The notes beneath the pieces were generated by a model. That model was not told where the DNA came from. It saw only the letters and a list, made by a program, of their open reading frames with translations, and did no database searches. Positions 51,422 through 61,169 of a stretch of DNA of 64,000 nucleotides are shown piece by piece. The stretch lies in NCBI GenBank assembly GCA_027489175.1, contig JAIYAE010000031.1, forward strand, positions 1 to 64,000, written 5' to 3'. The DNA is from Rhodobacter sp. GTDB taxonomy: Bacteria > Pseudomonadota > Alphaproteobacteria > Rhodobacterales > Rhodobacteraceae. Position 1 is the first letter of the stretch. Each line of letters starts with the position of its first letter. A program made the translations under genes and the position numbers.

Positions 51422-54369
51422 CCCAGCGCGTCCGAGCAGCGCTGGCAGGTCCCTGGGTGCTTGTGGGTGCCGACGTCCGGCAGGACCTTCCAGCAGCGTT
51501 CGCATTTCGCGCCCTTTGCGGCGTGGAACAGCACCGCCACATCCGGCAAATCGGCCAGCGCGAAGGCCCCATCCGGGACCGCCGTCTGCCGCACCGTCAG
51601 GTCCGACGTGATGCACAGTTCCGCAAAATCCACGCTGGAAAGGAGGGTGGCGAGGGTCGGGCTGACGAACACTTCCGGCGCTGCTTCCAGGCTGGAGCCG
51701 ATGACCTTCGCCGTCCGCTGCACCTCCAGCGCGCCGGTGACCACGCGGCGGGCGTCGCGCAGGGCGTCCCACTTCCTGGCAAGCGCCTCATCACGCCAAA
51801 CCTTCGGCGTTTCGGGGAAGTCCACCAGATGCACAGAGGAGTCGTCCCCCGGGAACCGCTCCAGCCAGACCTCTTCCATCGTGAAGACTAGGACCGGGGC
51901 CAGCCAGGTGGTCAGGCGGTGGAACAGGAGATCCAGCACAGTCCGGCAGGCCCGGCGGCGCAAGCTGCTGGTTGCGTCGCAGTAAAGCGCGTCCTTGCGG
52001 ATGTCGAAATAGACAGCCGACAGGTCCGTGGTGCAGAAGGCGAACAGCTTCTGGAACACGCCCTGGAAGTCATACTTCGCATAGCCCTCGCGCACCTCGG
52101 CATCCAGTTCGGCCAGCCGGTGCAGCACCCAACGCTCCAGTTCCGGCATGTCGGCAGGCGCCACACGCTCGGCCTCACTGAACCCCTGCAGCGCGCCCAG
52201 CATGTAGCGCATGGTGTTGCGCAGGCGGCGGTAGCTGTCGGCCACGCCTTTCAGGATTTCCTTCCCGATGCGCAGATCGACCGTGTAATCCGACTGCGCC
52301 ACCCAAAGCCGCAGGATATCGGCACCATACTCGCCGATCACCTCTTGCGGGGCGGTGGTGTTGCCAAGCGATTTGGACATCTTCATGCCCTTCTCGTCCA
52401 GCGTGAAGCCGTGGGTCAGCACGCCCCGGTACGGCGCGCGGCCCTTGGTGCCACAGGCCTGCAACATGCTGGAATGGAACCAGCCACGGTGTTGGTCGGT
52501 GCCTTCCAGATACAGATCGGCAAGCCCGTCTGAACTGCCATCCTCACGGTCGCGGAGGACGAAGGCGTGGGTGGAGCCGCTATCGAACCACACGTCCAGC
52601 ACGTCATCGACCTTGTCATAATCGGACGGATTCACGATGCCTTCCAGCATCCGTTCCTTGAATCCTTGCACAAACCAAACATCTGCACTTTCCGCTTCAA
52701 ATGCGGCGATGATCCTGGCGTTCACCTCGGCGTTGCGCAAAAGGAAGTCCGGCGCATCCGGGCGGGCACCCTTTTTCACGAAGGCAGTCAGCGGCACCCC
52801 CCAGGCGCGCTGGCGCGACAGCACCCAATCGGGCCGCGCCTCGATCATCGAATGCAGGCGGTTGCGGCCCGTGGCCGGGGTCCATTCCACCAACTGGTTG
52901 ATCGAGTTCAGCGCCCGCGTGCGGATCGTCTGGCCATAGGTGGTCATCCCGTCGTCCAGCGTCTTGTCGATGGCGACAAACCACTGCGGCGTGTTGCGGT
53001 AGATGACCGGGGCCTTGGAGCGCCAGGAATGCGGGTAGGAATGCTTCAGCTTCGCCTTGGCAAAGAGGGCCCCGGAATAAGCCAGCTGCTTTATGACGCT
53101 GACGTTGGCCGGGCCTTCCTTGCCATCCGGCAGGATGATGTGCTGACCGCCGAAGAGCGGCAGGTCGGGGCGGTAGGAGCCATCCGCCTCGACGTTGTAG
53201 GTCATCGGCAGGCCGAACTTGACGCCCATCTGATAGTCGTCATCGCCGTGCGATGGGGCAGTATGTACGAACCCCGTCCCGGCATCGTCGGTCACATGGT
53301 CGCCAGGAAGCATGGGGACAGCGTAATCCCACTCGGCATTGCCGCCTTCGACGCCCCGGAAGGGGTGGGCGAGAGTCATCTCTCGCATAGTCAGATTGCT
53401 CACCGACGCCCAGTTCTTGAAGCCGGACACTTTCCCAGCGGCAAACACCTCTGACGCCCGGTTGTCGGCAACAATCAGAACTTCACCGACTTTGCACTGA
53501 CTGCCCTCTTGAACCTCAGTGACCTCGTAAAGCCCGTAAGATAGCTCGGGGTTGTAAGCGACTGCCCGATTTTGAGGGATCGTCCACGGCGTGGTTGTCC
53601 ATATGACCACACTCGCTTCGTTAAGAAGCTCAAACGGCCTCGTGCCATCACCGTCGCCGACACTTGTGAGGAGGCTCCTTGTCTTAAGCGAGACCACCCG
53701 GAACCGCACCCATACCTGATGCGAGGTATGGTCGTGATACTCCACCTCCGCCTCGGCCAGCGCGGTCTTCTCGACCGGAGACCACATCACCGGCTTCGAC
53801 CCCTGATAAAGCGACCCGTTCATCACGAACTTCATGAACTCCGCCGCGATCACCGCTTCGGCGTGGTAGTCCATCGTCAGGTAGGGCCGGTCCCAGGCTC
53901 CGGTGACGCCCAGGCGCTTGAACTCTTCACGCTGCACTCCGATCCAGCCTTCGGCAAAGCGGCGGCATTCCTGGCGGAAGTCGACGATATCCACGTCGTC
54001 CTTGTTCAGGCCCTTCGCCCGATACTGCTCCTCGATCTTCCATTCGATCGGCAGGCCGTGGCAATCCCAGCCCGGCACATAGCGGGCGTCGCGGCCCATC
54101 ATCTGCTGGCTGCGGACGACCATATCCTTCAGCACCTTGTTCAGCGCATGGCCGATGTGAAGGTGGCCGTTGGCATAGGGGGGACCATCGTGCAGCACGA
54201 AGGGCACCCGCCCGGCGGCATTGGCGCGGAGGCGGTCATAGACCCCGATCCGTTCCCAGCGGGCCAGCCAGTCGGGTTCGCGCTGGGGCAGGCCTGCGCG
54301 CATCGGGAAGGGGGTTTCGGGCAGAAAGACGGTGTCGCGATAGTCGGGAACAACGGTGTCGGAAGACAT
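51418..54369 (-). CDS. ileS: Isoleucyl-tRNA synthetase
   Basis: DGPPYANGHLHIGHALNKVLKDMVVR (HIGH) and KMSKSLGNT (KMSKS); C-terminal CxxC zinc pair. Confidence 0.98.
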   Translation of the reverse strand: MSSDTVVPDYRDTVFLPETPFPMRAGLPQREPDWLARWERIGVYDRLRANAAGRVPFVLHDGPPYANGHLHIGHALNKVLKDMVVRSQQMMGRDARYVPGWDCHGLPIEWKIEEQYRAKGLNKDDVDIVDFRQECRRFAEGWIGVQREEFKRLGVTGAWDRPYLTMDYHAEAVIAAEFMKFVMNGSLYQGSKPVMWSPVEKTALAEAEVEYHDHTSHQVWVRFRVVSLKTRSLLTSVGDGDGTRPFELLNEASVVIWTTTPWTIPQNRAVAYNPELSYGLYEVTEVQEGSQCKVGEVLIVADNRASEVFAAGKVSGFKNWASVSNLTMREMTLAHPFRGVEGGNAEWDYAVPMLPGDHVTDDAGTGFVHTAPSHGDDDYQMGVKFGLPMTYNVEADGSYRPDLPLFGGQHIILPDGKEGPANVSVIKQLAYSGALFAKAKLKHSYPHSWRSKAPVIYRNTPQWFVAIDKTLDDGMTTYGQTIRTRALNSINQLVEWTPATGRNRLHSMIEARPDWVLSRQRAWGVPLTAFVKKGARPDAPDFLLRNAEVNARIIAAFEAESADVWFVQGFKERMLEGIVNPSDYDKVDDVLDVWFDSGSTHAFVLRDREDGSSDGLADLYLEGTDQHRGWFHSSMLQACGTKGRAPYRGVLTHGFTLDEKGMKMSKSLGNTTAPQEVIGEYGADILRLWVAQSDYTVDLRIGKEILKGVADSYRRLRNTMRYMLGALQGFSEAERVAPADMPELERWVLHRLAELDAEVREGYAKYDFQGVFQKLFAFCTTDLSAVYFDIRKDALYCDATSSLRRRACRTVLDLLFHRLTTWLAPVLVFTMEEVWLERFPGDDSSVHLVDFPETPKVWRDEALARKWDALRDARRVVTGALEVQRTAKVIGSSLEAAPEVFVSPTLATLLSSVDFAELCITSDLTVRQTAVPDGAFALADLPDVAVLFHAAKGAKCERCWKVLPDVGTHKHPGTCQRCSDALG

Positions 54370-54560
54370 GAGCGTACTCGCGGTCAAAAGGGGGAGGGGG
54401 GGGGATCAGCCAAGCGCAACAAACCCGGCGGCTGGGGGTCAGCCTGCCGGGCAGCTAATTCGACGCGAGATCAGCCCGTATTCCATGCCGGGGGTTATAG
54501 GCGCGGGGACCACTGCGGTAAAGGGGCACACTTGCCGGGGTGTTGGGGCCGGGGTAGCCA

Positions 54561-55751
54561 TTGGGGGTGATGCAAGTGCTGTCCATCGCCATTGCCGGGG
54601 CCGGGATCGGGGGCCTTGCCGCCGCCGCCTTGCTGGCCCGTGCGGGGCATCGGGTGCAGGTCTTCGACCAGTTCGCCGCCCCGCGCCCGGTGGGGTCGGG
54701 CCTGGTGATCCAGCCGGTGGGCCAAGCGGTGCTGGACCTGTGCGGTGCCGGTGCTGCGGCCCGCGCCTTGGGCCAGCCGATCACCGCGATGACCGGGATT
54801 GAGGTGGAGCACGGGCGCACCGTCCTCTCCGTCGCCTATGACCGTCCCGGCGGCCCGCGTCATGGGCTGGCGATCCACCGGGCGGCCCTGTTCGGCGTTC
54901 TTCTGGACGCGGCCACCCAGGCAGGCGCGACGATCATTCCCAGCGCGCGTATCCTTGCGGCACCCTTGGAGGGCAAGCGCTGGCTGGTGACCGACACCGC
55001 CCGCCATGGCCCGTTTGACCTTGTCGTCGACGCTGCAGGGGCAGGCTCGCCCCTGTCGCCGCTGAAGGCCCGCCCGCTGCCCTATGGGGCGGTCTGGGCG
55101 ACCGTGCCTTGGCCAGAGGGCACAGACTTCAACCCCAACGCGCTGCAGCAACGCTACCTGCGCGCGAGCCGGATGGCGGGCGTCCTGCCGTTGGGCAGGA
55201 TGGTGACCGATGGCCCGCCTTTGGCCGCCGTCTTCTGGTCGCTGCCCGTGACGGCCCTGCCCGACTGGCCCACGCAGGACATGGACGCCTGGAAGGATGA
55301 GGTTCTGACCCTTTGGCCTGCGCTTGCCCCGTTCCTGACAACCCTTCACAGCTCCAGCGAACTGACCCCCGCGCGCTACAGCCACGGCACGCTTGCCAAA
55401 CCCTATGCCGAGCGGCTGGTCCATATTGGTGACGCCGCGCACCGCGCCTCGCCGCAGCTTGGTCAGGGGGCGAACATGGCGCTGCTGGATGCGTTGGCCT
55501 TGGCCAATGCCGTCGCGGAAAGCGATGACCCCGGCCCACATTACGCCCGCACCAGGCGCTGGCATGTGCGGCTTTATCAAGGGATGAGCGCGGCTTTCAC
55601 TCCGCAATACCAGTCTGACAGCCGCTGGCTGCCCGCCTTCCGTGACCGGGTGCTGATGCCGGTTTCCCGCCTGCCGCCGGTGCCCAGCATCCTGACCCAC
55701 CTTGTCGCCGGGGACCTGATCCCGCCGCTGGCCAGCACAGCCTTTCCCTGA
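54561..55751 (+). CDS. FAD-dependent monooxygenase (UbiH/PHBH-like family)
   Basis: MQVLSIAIAGAGIGGLAAAALLARAGHRVQVFDQF; HIGDAAHRASPQLGQGANMALLDALALA. Confidence 0.9.
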   Translation: MGVMQVLSIAIAGAGIGGLAAAALLARAGHRVQVFDQFAAPRPVGSGLVIQPVGQAVLDLCGAGAAARALGQPITAMTGIEVEHGRTVLSVAYDRPGGPRHGLAIHRAALFGVLLDAATQAGATIIPSARILAAPLEGKRWLVTDTARHGPFDLVVDAAGAGSPLSPLKARPLPYGAVWATVPWPEGTDFNPNALQQRYLRASRMAGVLPLGRMVTDGPPLAAVFWSLPVTALPDWPTQDMDAWKDEVLTLWPALAPFLTTLHSSSELTPARYSHGTLAKPYAERLVHIGDAAHRASPQLGQGANMALLDALALANAVAESDDPGPHYARTRRWHVRLYQGMSAAFTPQYQSDSRWLPAFRDRVLMPVSRLPPVPSILTHLVAGDLIPPLASTAFP

Positions 55752-55757
55752 AGCCCC

Positions 55758-57380
55758 CTACGGATTCAGGTGCTTCCACACGTCCGAGATCACGACCGAC
55801 CCCTCACCCACGCCACTGGCGACCCGCTTCACTGACCCCGCCCGCACATCGCCCACGGCATAGATGCCGGGGCAACTGGTCGCATAGCGCCCGCGCTTGG
55901 CAGCCGCCTCACCCGCATCGGCCCCGGTCAGGACAAAGCCGTTCGCATCCACCGCGACCCGGCCTTGCAGCCAGCCGGTGTTCGGCGCGGCGCCGACCAT
56001 CACGAAAACCGCACGGGCGTTGATCGTCCAGTCCTGCCCGTCCTCGCCACTATGGATCACCACCGACTGCAGGCTGCGCTCCCCCAGCAGCTTGGTCACC
56101 TGCGCACGGTAATGGATCGTGATGTTGGGCGTGCGCTGCAACCGGTCCAGAAGATAGGCCGACATGCTGGCCGCGAGGCTAGCCCCGCGCACCAGCACAT
56201 GCACATGCTTAGCTGTTCGGCTAAGAAACATCGCCGCCTGCCCGGCCGAGTTTCCACCACCGATCACCACCACTTCAGACTCTCGGCACCAGCGCGCCTC
56301 GACCTCGGTCGCGGCATAGTAGATGCCGGCGCCTTCAAACTCTTCCAGCCGGTCCAGCGGCATGCGGCGGTATTCCACCCCCGTCGCCACCACGACCGAC
56401 CGCGCCAGCACCCGTGCGCCGTTGTCCAGCGTCAGGCACCAGCCGCGGGCTTCGGGGTCAATCCCGGCCACGCGGTGTGGGATGGCAAAGCGGGTGCCAA
56501 ATTTCATCGCCTGCACCTCGCCGCGAAAACAGAGGTCCGCGCCCGAAATGCCAGTAGGAAAGCCCATGTAATTCTCGATCCGGCTGGACGTGCCCGCCTG
56601 CCCGCCAATCGCCAGATCTTCCACCACCAGCGCCGACAACCCCTCGGCACCCGCATAGACCGCAGCCGAGACACCCGACGGCCCGCCGCCGACGATCACC
56701 ACATCAAAGGTCGCATCGGTGGGCGAGAACGCAATCCCGATCCGCTCGGCAATCGCCAGAGGGGTGCAGTCCAACACCTCTCCTGCGCCGAAGATCACCT
56801 TGGGGCCGTCACCCGGCTGGAAGGAACAGGCCTCACCCCATTCCGCCGCCGCGTCCGACGCGGGATCGACCAGCGTCACCGGCAGCTTGTTGCGCGCACA
56901 GAACGCCGCCACCGCCCGCACCTGCCGATCTTCCGCCGGGCCAACGACGGTGATCGCGGTCGTCGCACGCTCCAGCATCGCGCGGCGGCGGGCGGCAAAG
57001 ACCGACACGATGATGTCCGACATTTCGGGTTCCGCCGCCATCAGCCGCAGCATGGCGTCGCGTGGCACCTCGATCACCCGGGCCGGGCTGGCGGTGCGCA
57101 TGGTGTAGAGCGTCCGCCCGCCAACCAGAAACGCGATCTCGCCGATGAACTGGCCCGCGCCCAGCAAGTTTGCGTTCAGCGGCTTATCCCGCGCCTCATC
57201 CCAAAGCTGGAACTCGCCTTCCAGCACGAAATGGAAATGATCAGACGGATCGCCCATCCGCAGGAAAATCTCGCCCTCGGGGACCGCGCGTTCCGCCCCG
57301 ATCCGACGCAGGGCGGCGATGTGATCGGCGGTCAGCGGCCTGCGCACCATTGTCGCAAGGTCTTCGGCAAGGCTTTCCAT
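55758..57380 (-). CDS. Cyclic-nucleotide-binding-domain / thioredoxin-reductase-like FAD oxidoreductase fusion
   Basis: N-terminal cNMP-like FLRMGDPSDHFHFVLEGEFQLW...LGAGQFIGEIAFLVGGRTLYTMRTASPARV; C-terminal FDVVIVGGGPSGVSAAVYAGAEGLSALVVE; VVIGGGNSAGQAAMFLS. Confidence 0.9.
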   Translation of the reverse strand: MESLAEDLATMVRRPLTADHIAALRRIGAERAVPEGEIFLRMGDPSDHFHFVLEGEFQLWDEARDKPLNANLLGAGQFIGEIAFLVGGRTLYTMRTASPARVIEVPRDAMLRLMAAEPEMSDIIVSVFAARRRAMLERATTAITVVGPAEDRQVRAVAAFCARNKLPVTLVDPASDAAAEWGEACSFQPGDGPKVIFGAGEVLDCTPLAIAERIGIAFSPTDATFDVVIVGGGPSGVSAAVYAGAEGLSALVVEDLAIGGQAGTSSRIENYMGFPTGISGADLCFRGEVQAMKFGTRFAIPHRVAGIDPEARGWCLTLDNGARVLARSVVVATGVEYRRMPLDRLEEFEGAGIYYAATEVEARWCRESEVVVIGGGNSAGQAAMFLSRTAKHVHVLVRGASLAASMSAYLLDRLQRTPNITIHYRAQVTKLLGERSLQSVVIHSGEDGQDWTINARAVFVMVGAAPNTGWLQGRVAVDANGFVLTGADAGEAAAKRGRYATSCPGIYAVGDVRAGSVKRVASGVGEGSVVISDVWKHLNP

Positions 57381-57466
57381 TCGCACCTCTTTCGGCAATC
57401 CTGCAGATCAGAGTGGTGACGGCCCCGCCGAAAGGCAAGATCACCCGAAGCCAGGAGAAGTGCGGG

Positions 57467-57832
57467 ATGAAAGACGCGTCCGAAAATGTTCTGGGTGAGG
57501 CGCTGCAACCCTGTTCCACCGCCCCGCTGACCGGCTTTTTCCGCAACGGCTGTTGCGACACCGGCCCGATGGACCGGGGGATGCACACCGTTTGCGCCAC
57601 GATGACGGCCGAATTCCTTGCCCTGTCAAAATACCTTGGCAACGACCTGTCCACCCCCCGGCCCGAGTTTGGCTTTCCGGGGCTGAAACCGGGCGACCAG
57701 TGGTGCCTGTGTGCCAGCCGCTTCCTGCAGGCGCATCAGGAAGGGGCCGCCCCAAAGATCCGGCTGGCTGCCACGCACAAGGCGACCCTGGCCATTGTCC
57801 CACTGGAAATTCTTGAAAAACACGCGGTCTGA
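57467..57832 (+). CDS. DUF2237 family protein
   Basis: TGFFRNGCCDTGPMDRGMHTVCATMTAEFLALSKYLGNDLSTPRPEFGFPGLKPGDQWCLCASRFLQA. Confidence 0.93.
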   Translation: MKDASENVLGEALQPCSTAPLTGFFRNGCCDTGPMDRGMHTVCATMTAEFLALSKYLGNDLSTPRPEFGFPGLKPGDQWCLCASRFLQAHQEGAAPKIRLAATHKATLAIVPLEILEKHAV

Positions 57833-57843
57833 GGCAGGCCCGG

Positions 57844-58368
57844 TCAGGCTGCCGACTGTCCGCCATTCGCTGCAACCCGGACCGAACCGTCGTCACGCAT
57901 CAAATCGTCGATGAACAGGCTCAGCAGTTGCGGCCGACCGCTGACCCCGGCCTTGCGGTAAATCGCGTTGGTCTGGGCCTTGACCGTGCCTTCGCTGGTG
58001 GCGCGCAAGGTGGCGATTTCCGCGGTCGACATGCCCTTGATCGCAAACAGCGCCACATCCCGTTCCGACGGGGTCAGGCCCCATTCCTGGAACCGTTCCT
58101 CAAGCAGGACCATGAATTCGCCCGAGGCGCGGCGTAGGCGTTCTTCCGCCCGGTTGCGGTCGCGCAAGGCGCGGCGCAGCATCAGGCCGCCGACGACAAC
58201 GCCAAGGACAAGACCAATCGCGGCGCCGATCTCAAGCAGCTCGCGCACTTCCCAGCTGATCGGCGTGGTCCGGATGCCAAGCACCGACGACAGGATATCC
58301 GACACGAAAAAGAACGCGCACAGCGCCTGAATGACGAAGATCGCCAGGAAGGGGGCAGCGCGCTTCAC
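57844..58368 (-). CDS. Membrane-anchored LuxR-type HTH protein
   Basis: Two N-terminal TM helices; C-terminal LTPSERDVALFAIKGMSTAEIATLRATSEGTVKAQTNAIYRKAGVSGRPQLLSLF (GerE/LuxR HTH). Confidence 0.87.
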   Translation of the reverse strand: MKRAAPFLAIFVIQALCAFFFVSDILSSVLGIRTTPISWEVRELLEIGAAIGLVLGVVVGGLMLRRALRDRNRAEERLRRASGEFMVLLEERFQEWGLTPSERDVALFAIKGMSTAEIATLRATSEGTVKAQTNAIYRKAGVSGRPQLLSLFIDDLMRDDGSVRVAANGGQSAA

Positions 58369-58392
58369 CCCGGCAACTGCCAGCGCAAAGGA

Positions 58393-58875
58393 TCAGTCCT
58401 CATCGTCATCGTCGTCATCGCCGCCGCCGTCACCACCACTTCCGCCGCCACCGCCACCGCTGCCGCTGTTGCCGCCGTCTTCACTGTCATCCTCATCGTC
58501 GTCGTCTTCATCGTCGCCGCCTGAGCCGTCTTCGTCGTCTTCATCGTCGTCTTCATCATCATCGCCGTTGGACCCGCCGCCTTTGCCCGAGCCTTCATTG
58601 ATGATCTGAACCGTTCCGATGCCGCCAGCCTTGGGTGTCCAGAGGTCACGCAGGATTTCCCCCGTGCGGGGGTTCACGATGATCTCGCGCCGGCCGTCAT
58701 TCCGCTCGGCGATGATGCGAACCCGGCCGAGCAAGGTGGTTTCCTGCTGCACAGAGCCGAAGCCCTGATCGCGCAACTGGCCTATGATGCTGCCCACAAT
58801 ATCCTGGGCAAGGGCAGGCGCACCCGCAAGCCCTACTGCAATCCCGGCCAGGAACTCCCGGCGTCCAAGAGTCAT
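58393..58875 (-). CDS. Exported protein with small PepSY-like core and Asp/Glu/Gly-only C-terminal tail
   Basis: Tat-like MTLGRREFLAGIAVGLAGAPALAQ; core ending REIIVNPRTGEILRDLW; tail DDDEDDDEDDEDGSGGDDEDDDDEDDSEDGG...DDDDDDED. Confidence 0.75.
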   Translation of the reverse strand: MTLGRREFLAGIAVGLAGAPALAQDIVGSIIGQLRDQGFGSVQQETTLLGRVRIIAERNDGRREIIVNPRTGEILRDLWTPKAGGIGTVQIINEGSGKGGGSNGDDDEDDDEDDEDGSGGDDEDDDDEDDSEDGGNSGSGGGGGGSGGDGGGDDDDDDED

Positions 58876-58962
58876 CTCAATCCTCGTCTTTCCAAAGGCG
58901 ACTATGCGCGCAGCAAAGGGCCCCGGCAAGACCGGGACCCTTCTTCACCTCAACAGACTGCG

Positions 58963-59466
58963 TCAGTCGTCGCTGCCTTCGCCATCATCGTCGCCGCCGT
59001 TGTCGTCGTCGCTTTCATCGCTTTCGTCGCTGTCGTCGTCATCATCTTCGTCGTCGTCTTCGTCGTCGTCATTCTCGTCGTCATCTTCATCGTCGTCATC
59101 TTCGTCGTCGTCGTTCTCGTCGTCGTCCATTTCGTCGTCATCATCTTCATCGTCATCAGCGTCTTCGAAGTCCTTGTCGCTGGTGTCGATTTCAATTCCG
59201 GTGCGGCCGATATACTCGGCATCGGCATCTTCGAACTCGGACTTGATCACGTCGCCGGTAGCGTTGTCGTAGATCACCTCGGCCTTGCGTTCGCCCTTCA
59301 CGGCCTCAAGCTTGGTCTGCGTCGGGCCAACCTTGACTTCGACATAGGTGTAGCCTTCGGCGATGTAGCTGTCCGCCAGGCTTTGCGCGTCGATCGCGGC
59401 GAAGGCCATGTTCGCCGACAGCGCAGCCGCCGCGGTGAACATCATCAGTTTGGTTCTCAGTTTCAT
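58963..59466 (-). CDS. Exported PepSY-like protein with ~70-residue polyacidic tail
   Basis: Signal peptide MKLRTKLMMFTAAAALSANMAFA; PepSY-like YIAEGYTYVEVKVGPTQTKLEAVKGERKAEVIYDNATGDVIKSE; tail almost entirely D/E. Confidence 0.8.
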   Translation of the reverse strand: MKLRTKLMMFTAAAALSANMAFAAIDAQSLADSYIAEGYTYVEVKVGPTQTKLEAVKGERKAEVIYDNATGDVIKSEFEDADAEYIGRTGIEIDTSDKDFEDADDDEDDDDEMDDDENDDDEDDDDEDDDENDDDEDDDEDDDDDSDESDESDDDNGGDDDGEGSDD

Positions 59467-59722
59467 GTCCGTCTCCGTTCGTAGGGGCGCAGCCATGCAT
59501 GGCGGCCCTGACCAGGTTTCCCCGGCACAGGACCGCCGGGATGCATCAGCCAGGTCAGAAGCAACGAACTCGGACAGTAATTCTATCCGCAGAGAGTTTA
59601 GGGCAATGGCTATAAACCTTCTGTTGCCATGCCTAAACGTAAGTTTACGGGGTTTTTGCCAGAAATGGCCGGGAATGACCCCCAAAAGCGGCACCAGCGC
59701 CGCCCTTGGGGGTAACCCGGTC

Positions 59723-60955
59723 CTAGATCTTCATGTCAAAGCCAAGGTGCTTGGCCACGGTGAAGATGTCCTTGTCCCCCCGGCCGCACATGTTCATCAC
59801 GATGATATGGTCGCGCGGCAGGGTCGGGGCGATCTTCATCACCTGCGCCAGGGCATGGGACGGCTCCAGCGCGGGGATGATTCCCTCCAGCTTGCAGCAA
59901 AGCTGGAACGCCTCCAGCGCCTCGGCATCGGTGATGCTGACGTATTTCGCCCGGCCGATGTCGTGCAGCCAGGAATGCTCCGGCCCGATTCCGGGGTAAT
60001 CAAGGCCCGCACTGATGCTGAACCCTTCCAGGATTTGCCCATCATTGTCCTGCAGAAGATAGGTCCGGTTGCCATGCAGCACGCCCGGCCGCCCGCCAGT
60101 CAGCGATGCGCAATGCTCCATCCGGTCATCGACACCCTTGCCGCCAGCCTCAACCCCAAGAATGTTGACCGAAGGATCGTTCAGGAACGGATAGAAAAGG
60201 CCCATAGCATTCGACCCGCCGCCAATGGCTGCAACCAGCGTGTCGGGCAGACGCCCCTCGCCTTCCTGTTCGGCCAGCTGCCAGCGCACTTCCTTGCCGA
60301 TGATCGACTGGAAATCCCGCACCATCGCCGGATAGGGATGCGGCCCCGCAACCGTGCCGATGCAATAAAACGTGTCGCGCACATTGGTCACCCAGTCGCG
60401 CAGCGCGTCGTTCATTGCGTCCTTCAGCGTTCCACGACCGGACGTGACTGGAATCACCTCGGCCCCCAGCAGCTTCATCCGGAACACGTTCGGCGCCTGA
60501 CGCTCCACGTCATGGGCACCCATGTAGACCACGCATTTCAGCCCGAACTTCGCACAGACCGTCGCCGTCGCCACCCCGTGCTGGCCCGCTCCGGTTTCCG
60601 CGATGATCCGGGTCTTGCCCATGCGGCGGGCAAGAATGATCTGGCCCAGAACATTGTTGATCTTGTGGGCACCGGTATGGTTCAGCTCATCGCGCTTCAT
60701 GTAGACCTTGGCGCCGCCCAGATGCTCCGTCAGCCGTGGGGCGAAGTACAGGGGCGAGGGGCGGCCAACGTAGTGCTTCCAGAGATCGTCCATCTCGGCC
60801 CAGAAGCTGGGGTCGGTCTTGGCATGCTCATAGCGCTCTTCCAGCTCCAGGATCAGCGGCATCAGCGTCTCGGACACAAACCGCCCGCCGAACTGGCCAA
60901 AGCGGCCCTGCTCATCCGGCCCCGTCATGAAGCTGTTCAACCCGTCCTCGGCCAT
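59723..60955 (-). CDS. trpB: Tryptophan synthase beta chain
   Basis: [58 protein letters not shown]. Confidence 0.98.
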   Translation of the reverse strand: MAEDGLNSFMTGPDEQGRFGQFGGRFVSETLMPLILELEERYEHAKTDPSFWAEMDDLWKHYVGRPSPLYFAPRLTEHLGGAKVYMKRDELNHTGAHKINNVLGQIILARRMGKTRIIAETGAGQHGVATATVCAKFGLKCVVYMGAHDVERQAPNVFRMKLLGAEVIPVTSGRGTLKDAMNDALRDWVTNVRDTFYCIGTVAGPHPYPAMVRDFQSIIGKEVRWQLAEQEGEGRLPDTLVAAIGGGSNAMGLFYPFLNDPSVNILGVEAGGKGVDDRMEHCASLTGGRPGVLHGNRTYLLQDNDGQILEGFSISAGLDYPGIGPEHSWLHDIGRAKYVSITDAEALEAFQLCCKLEGIIPALEPSHALAQVMKIAPTLPRDHIIVMNMCGRGDKDIFTVAKHLGFDMKI

Positions 60956-61028
60956 CACGCATCCCCCTTTGGTGTTGCGCAAGGATGTAGCGCCATTGGT
61001 CGCGTGGGGAAAGGTCCGCCTGCGTCGC

Positions 61029-61071
61029 ACCGGAGTTTTCGAAAACTCCGGTCCGATTTTTCGCAGAAAAA
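61029..61071. promoter_or_regulatory. Perfect 24-bp palindrome plus second hairpin upstream of trpB
   Basis: ACCGGAGTTTTC|GAAAACTCCGGT, then ATTTTTC-gca-GAAAAAT. Confidence 0.6.
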
Positions 61072-61169
61072 TGGTCGCCCCCGTCTGACGGCTTCGTGAT
61101 CACCCCCGCTGCAACTTCCCCGGACGGCGATCCGTAGCTGTCACCGTAACCGCAATGATGGAGACACCC

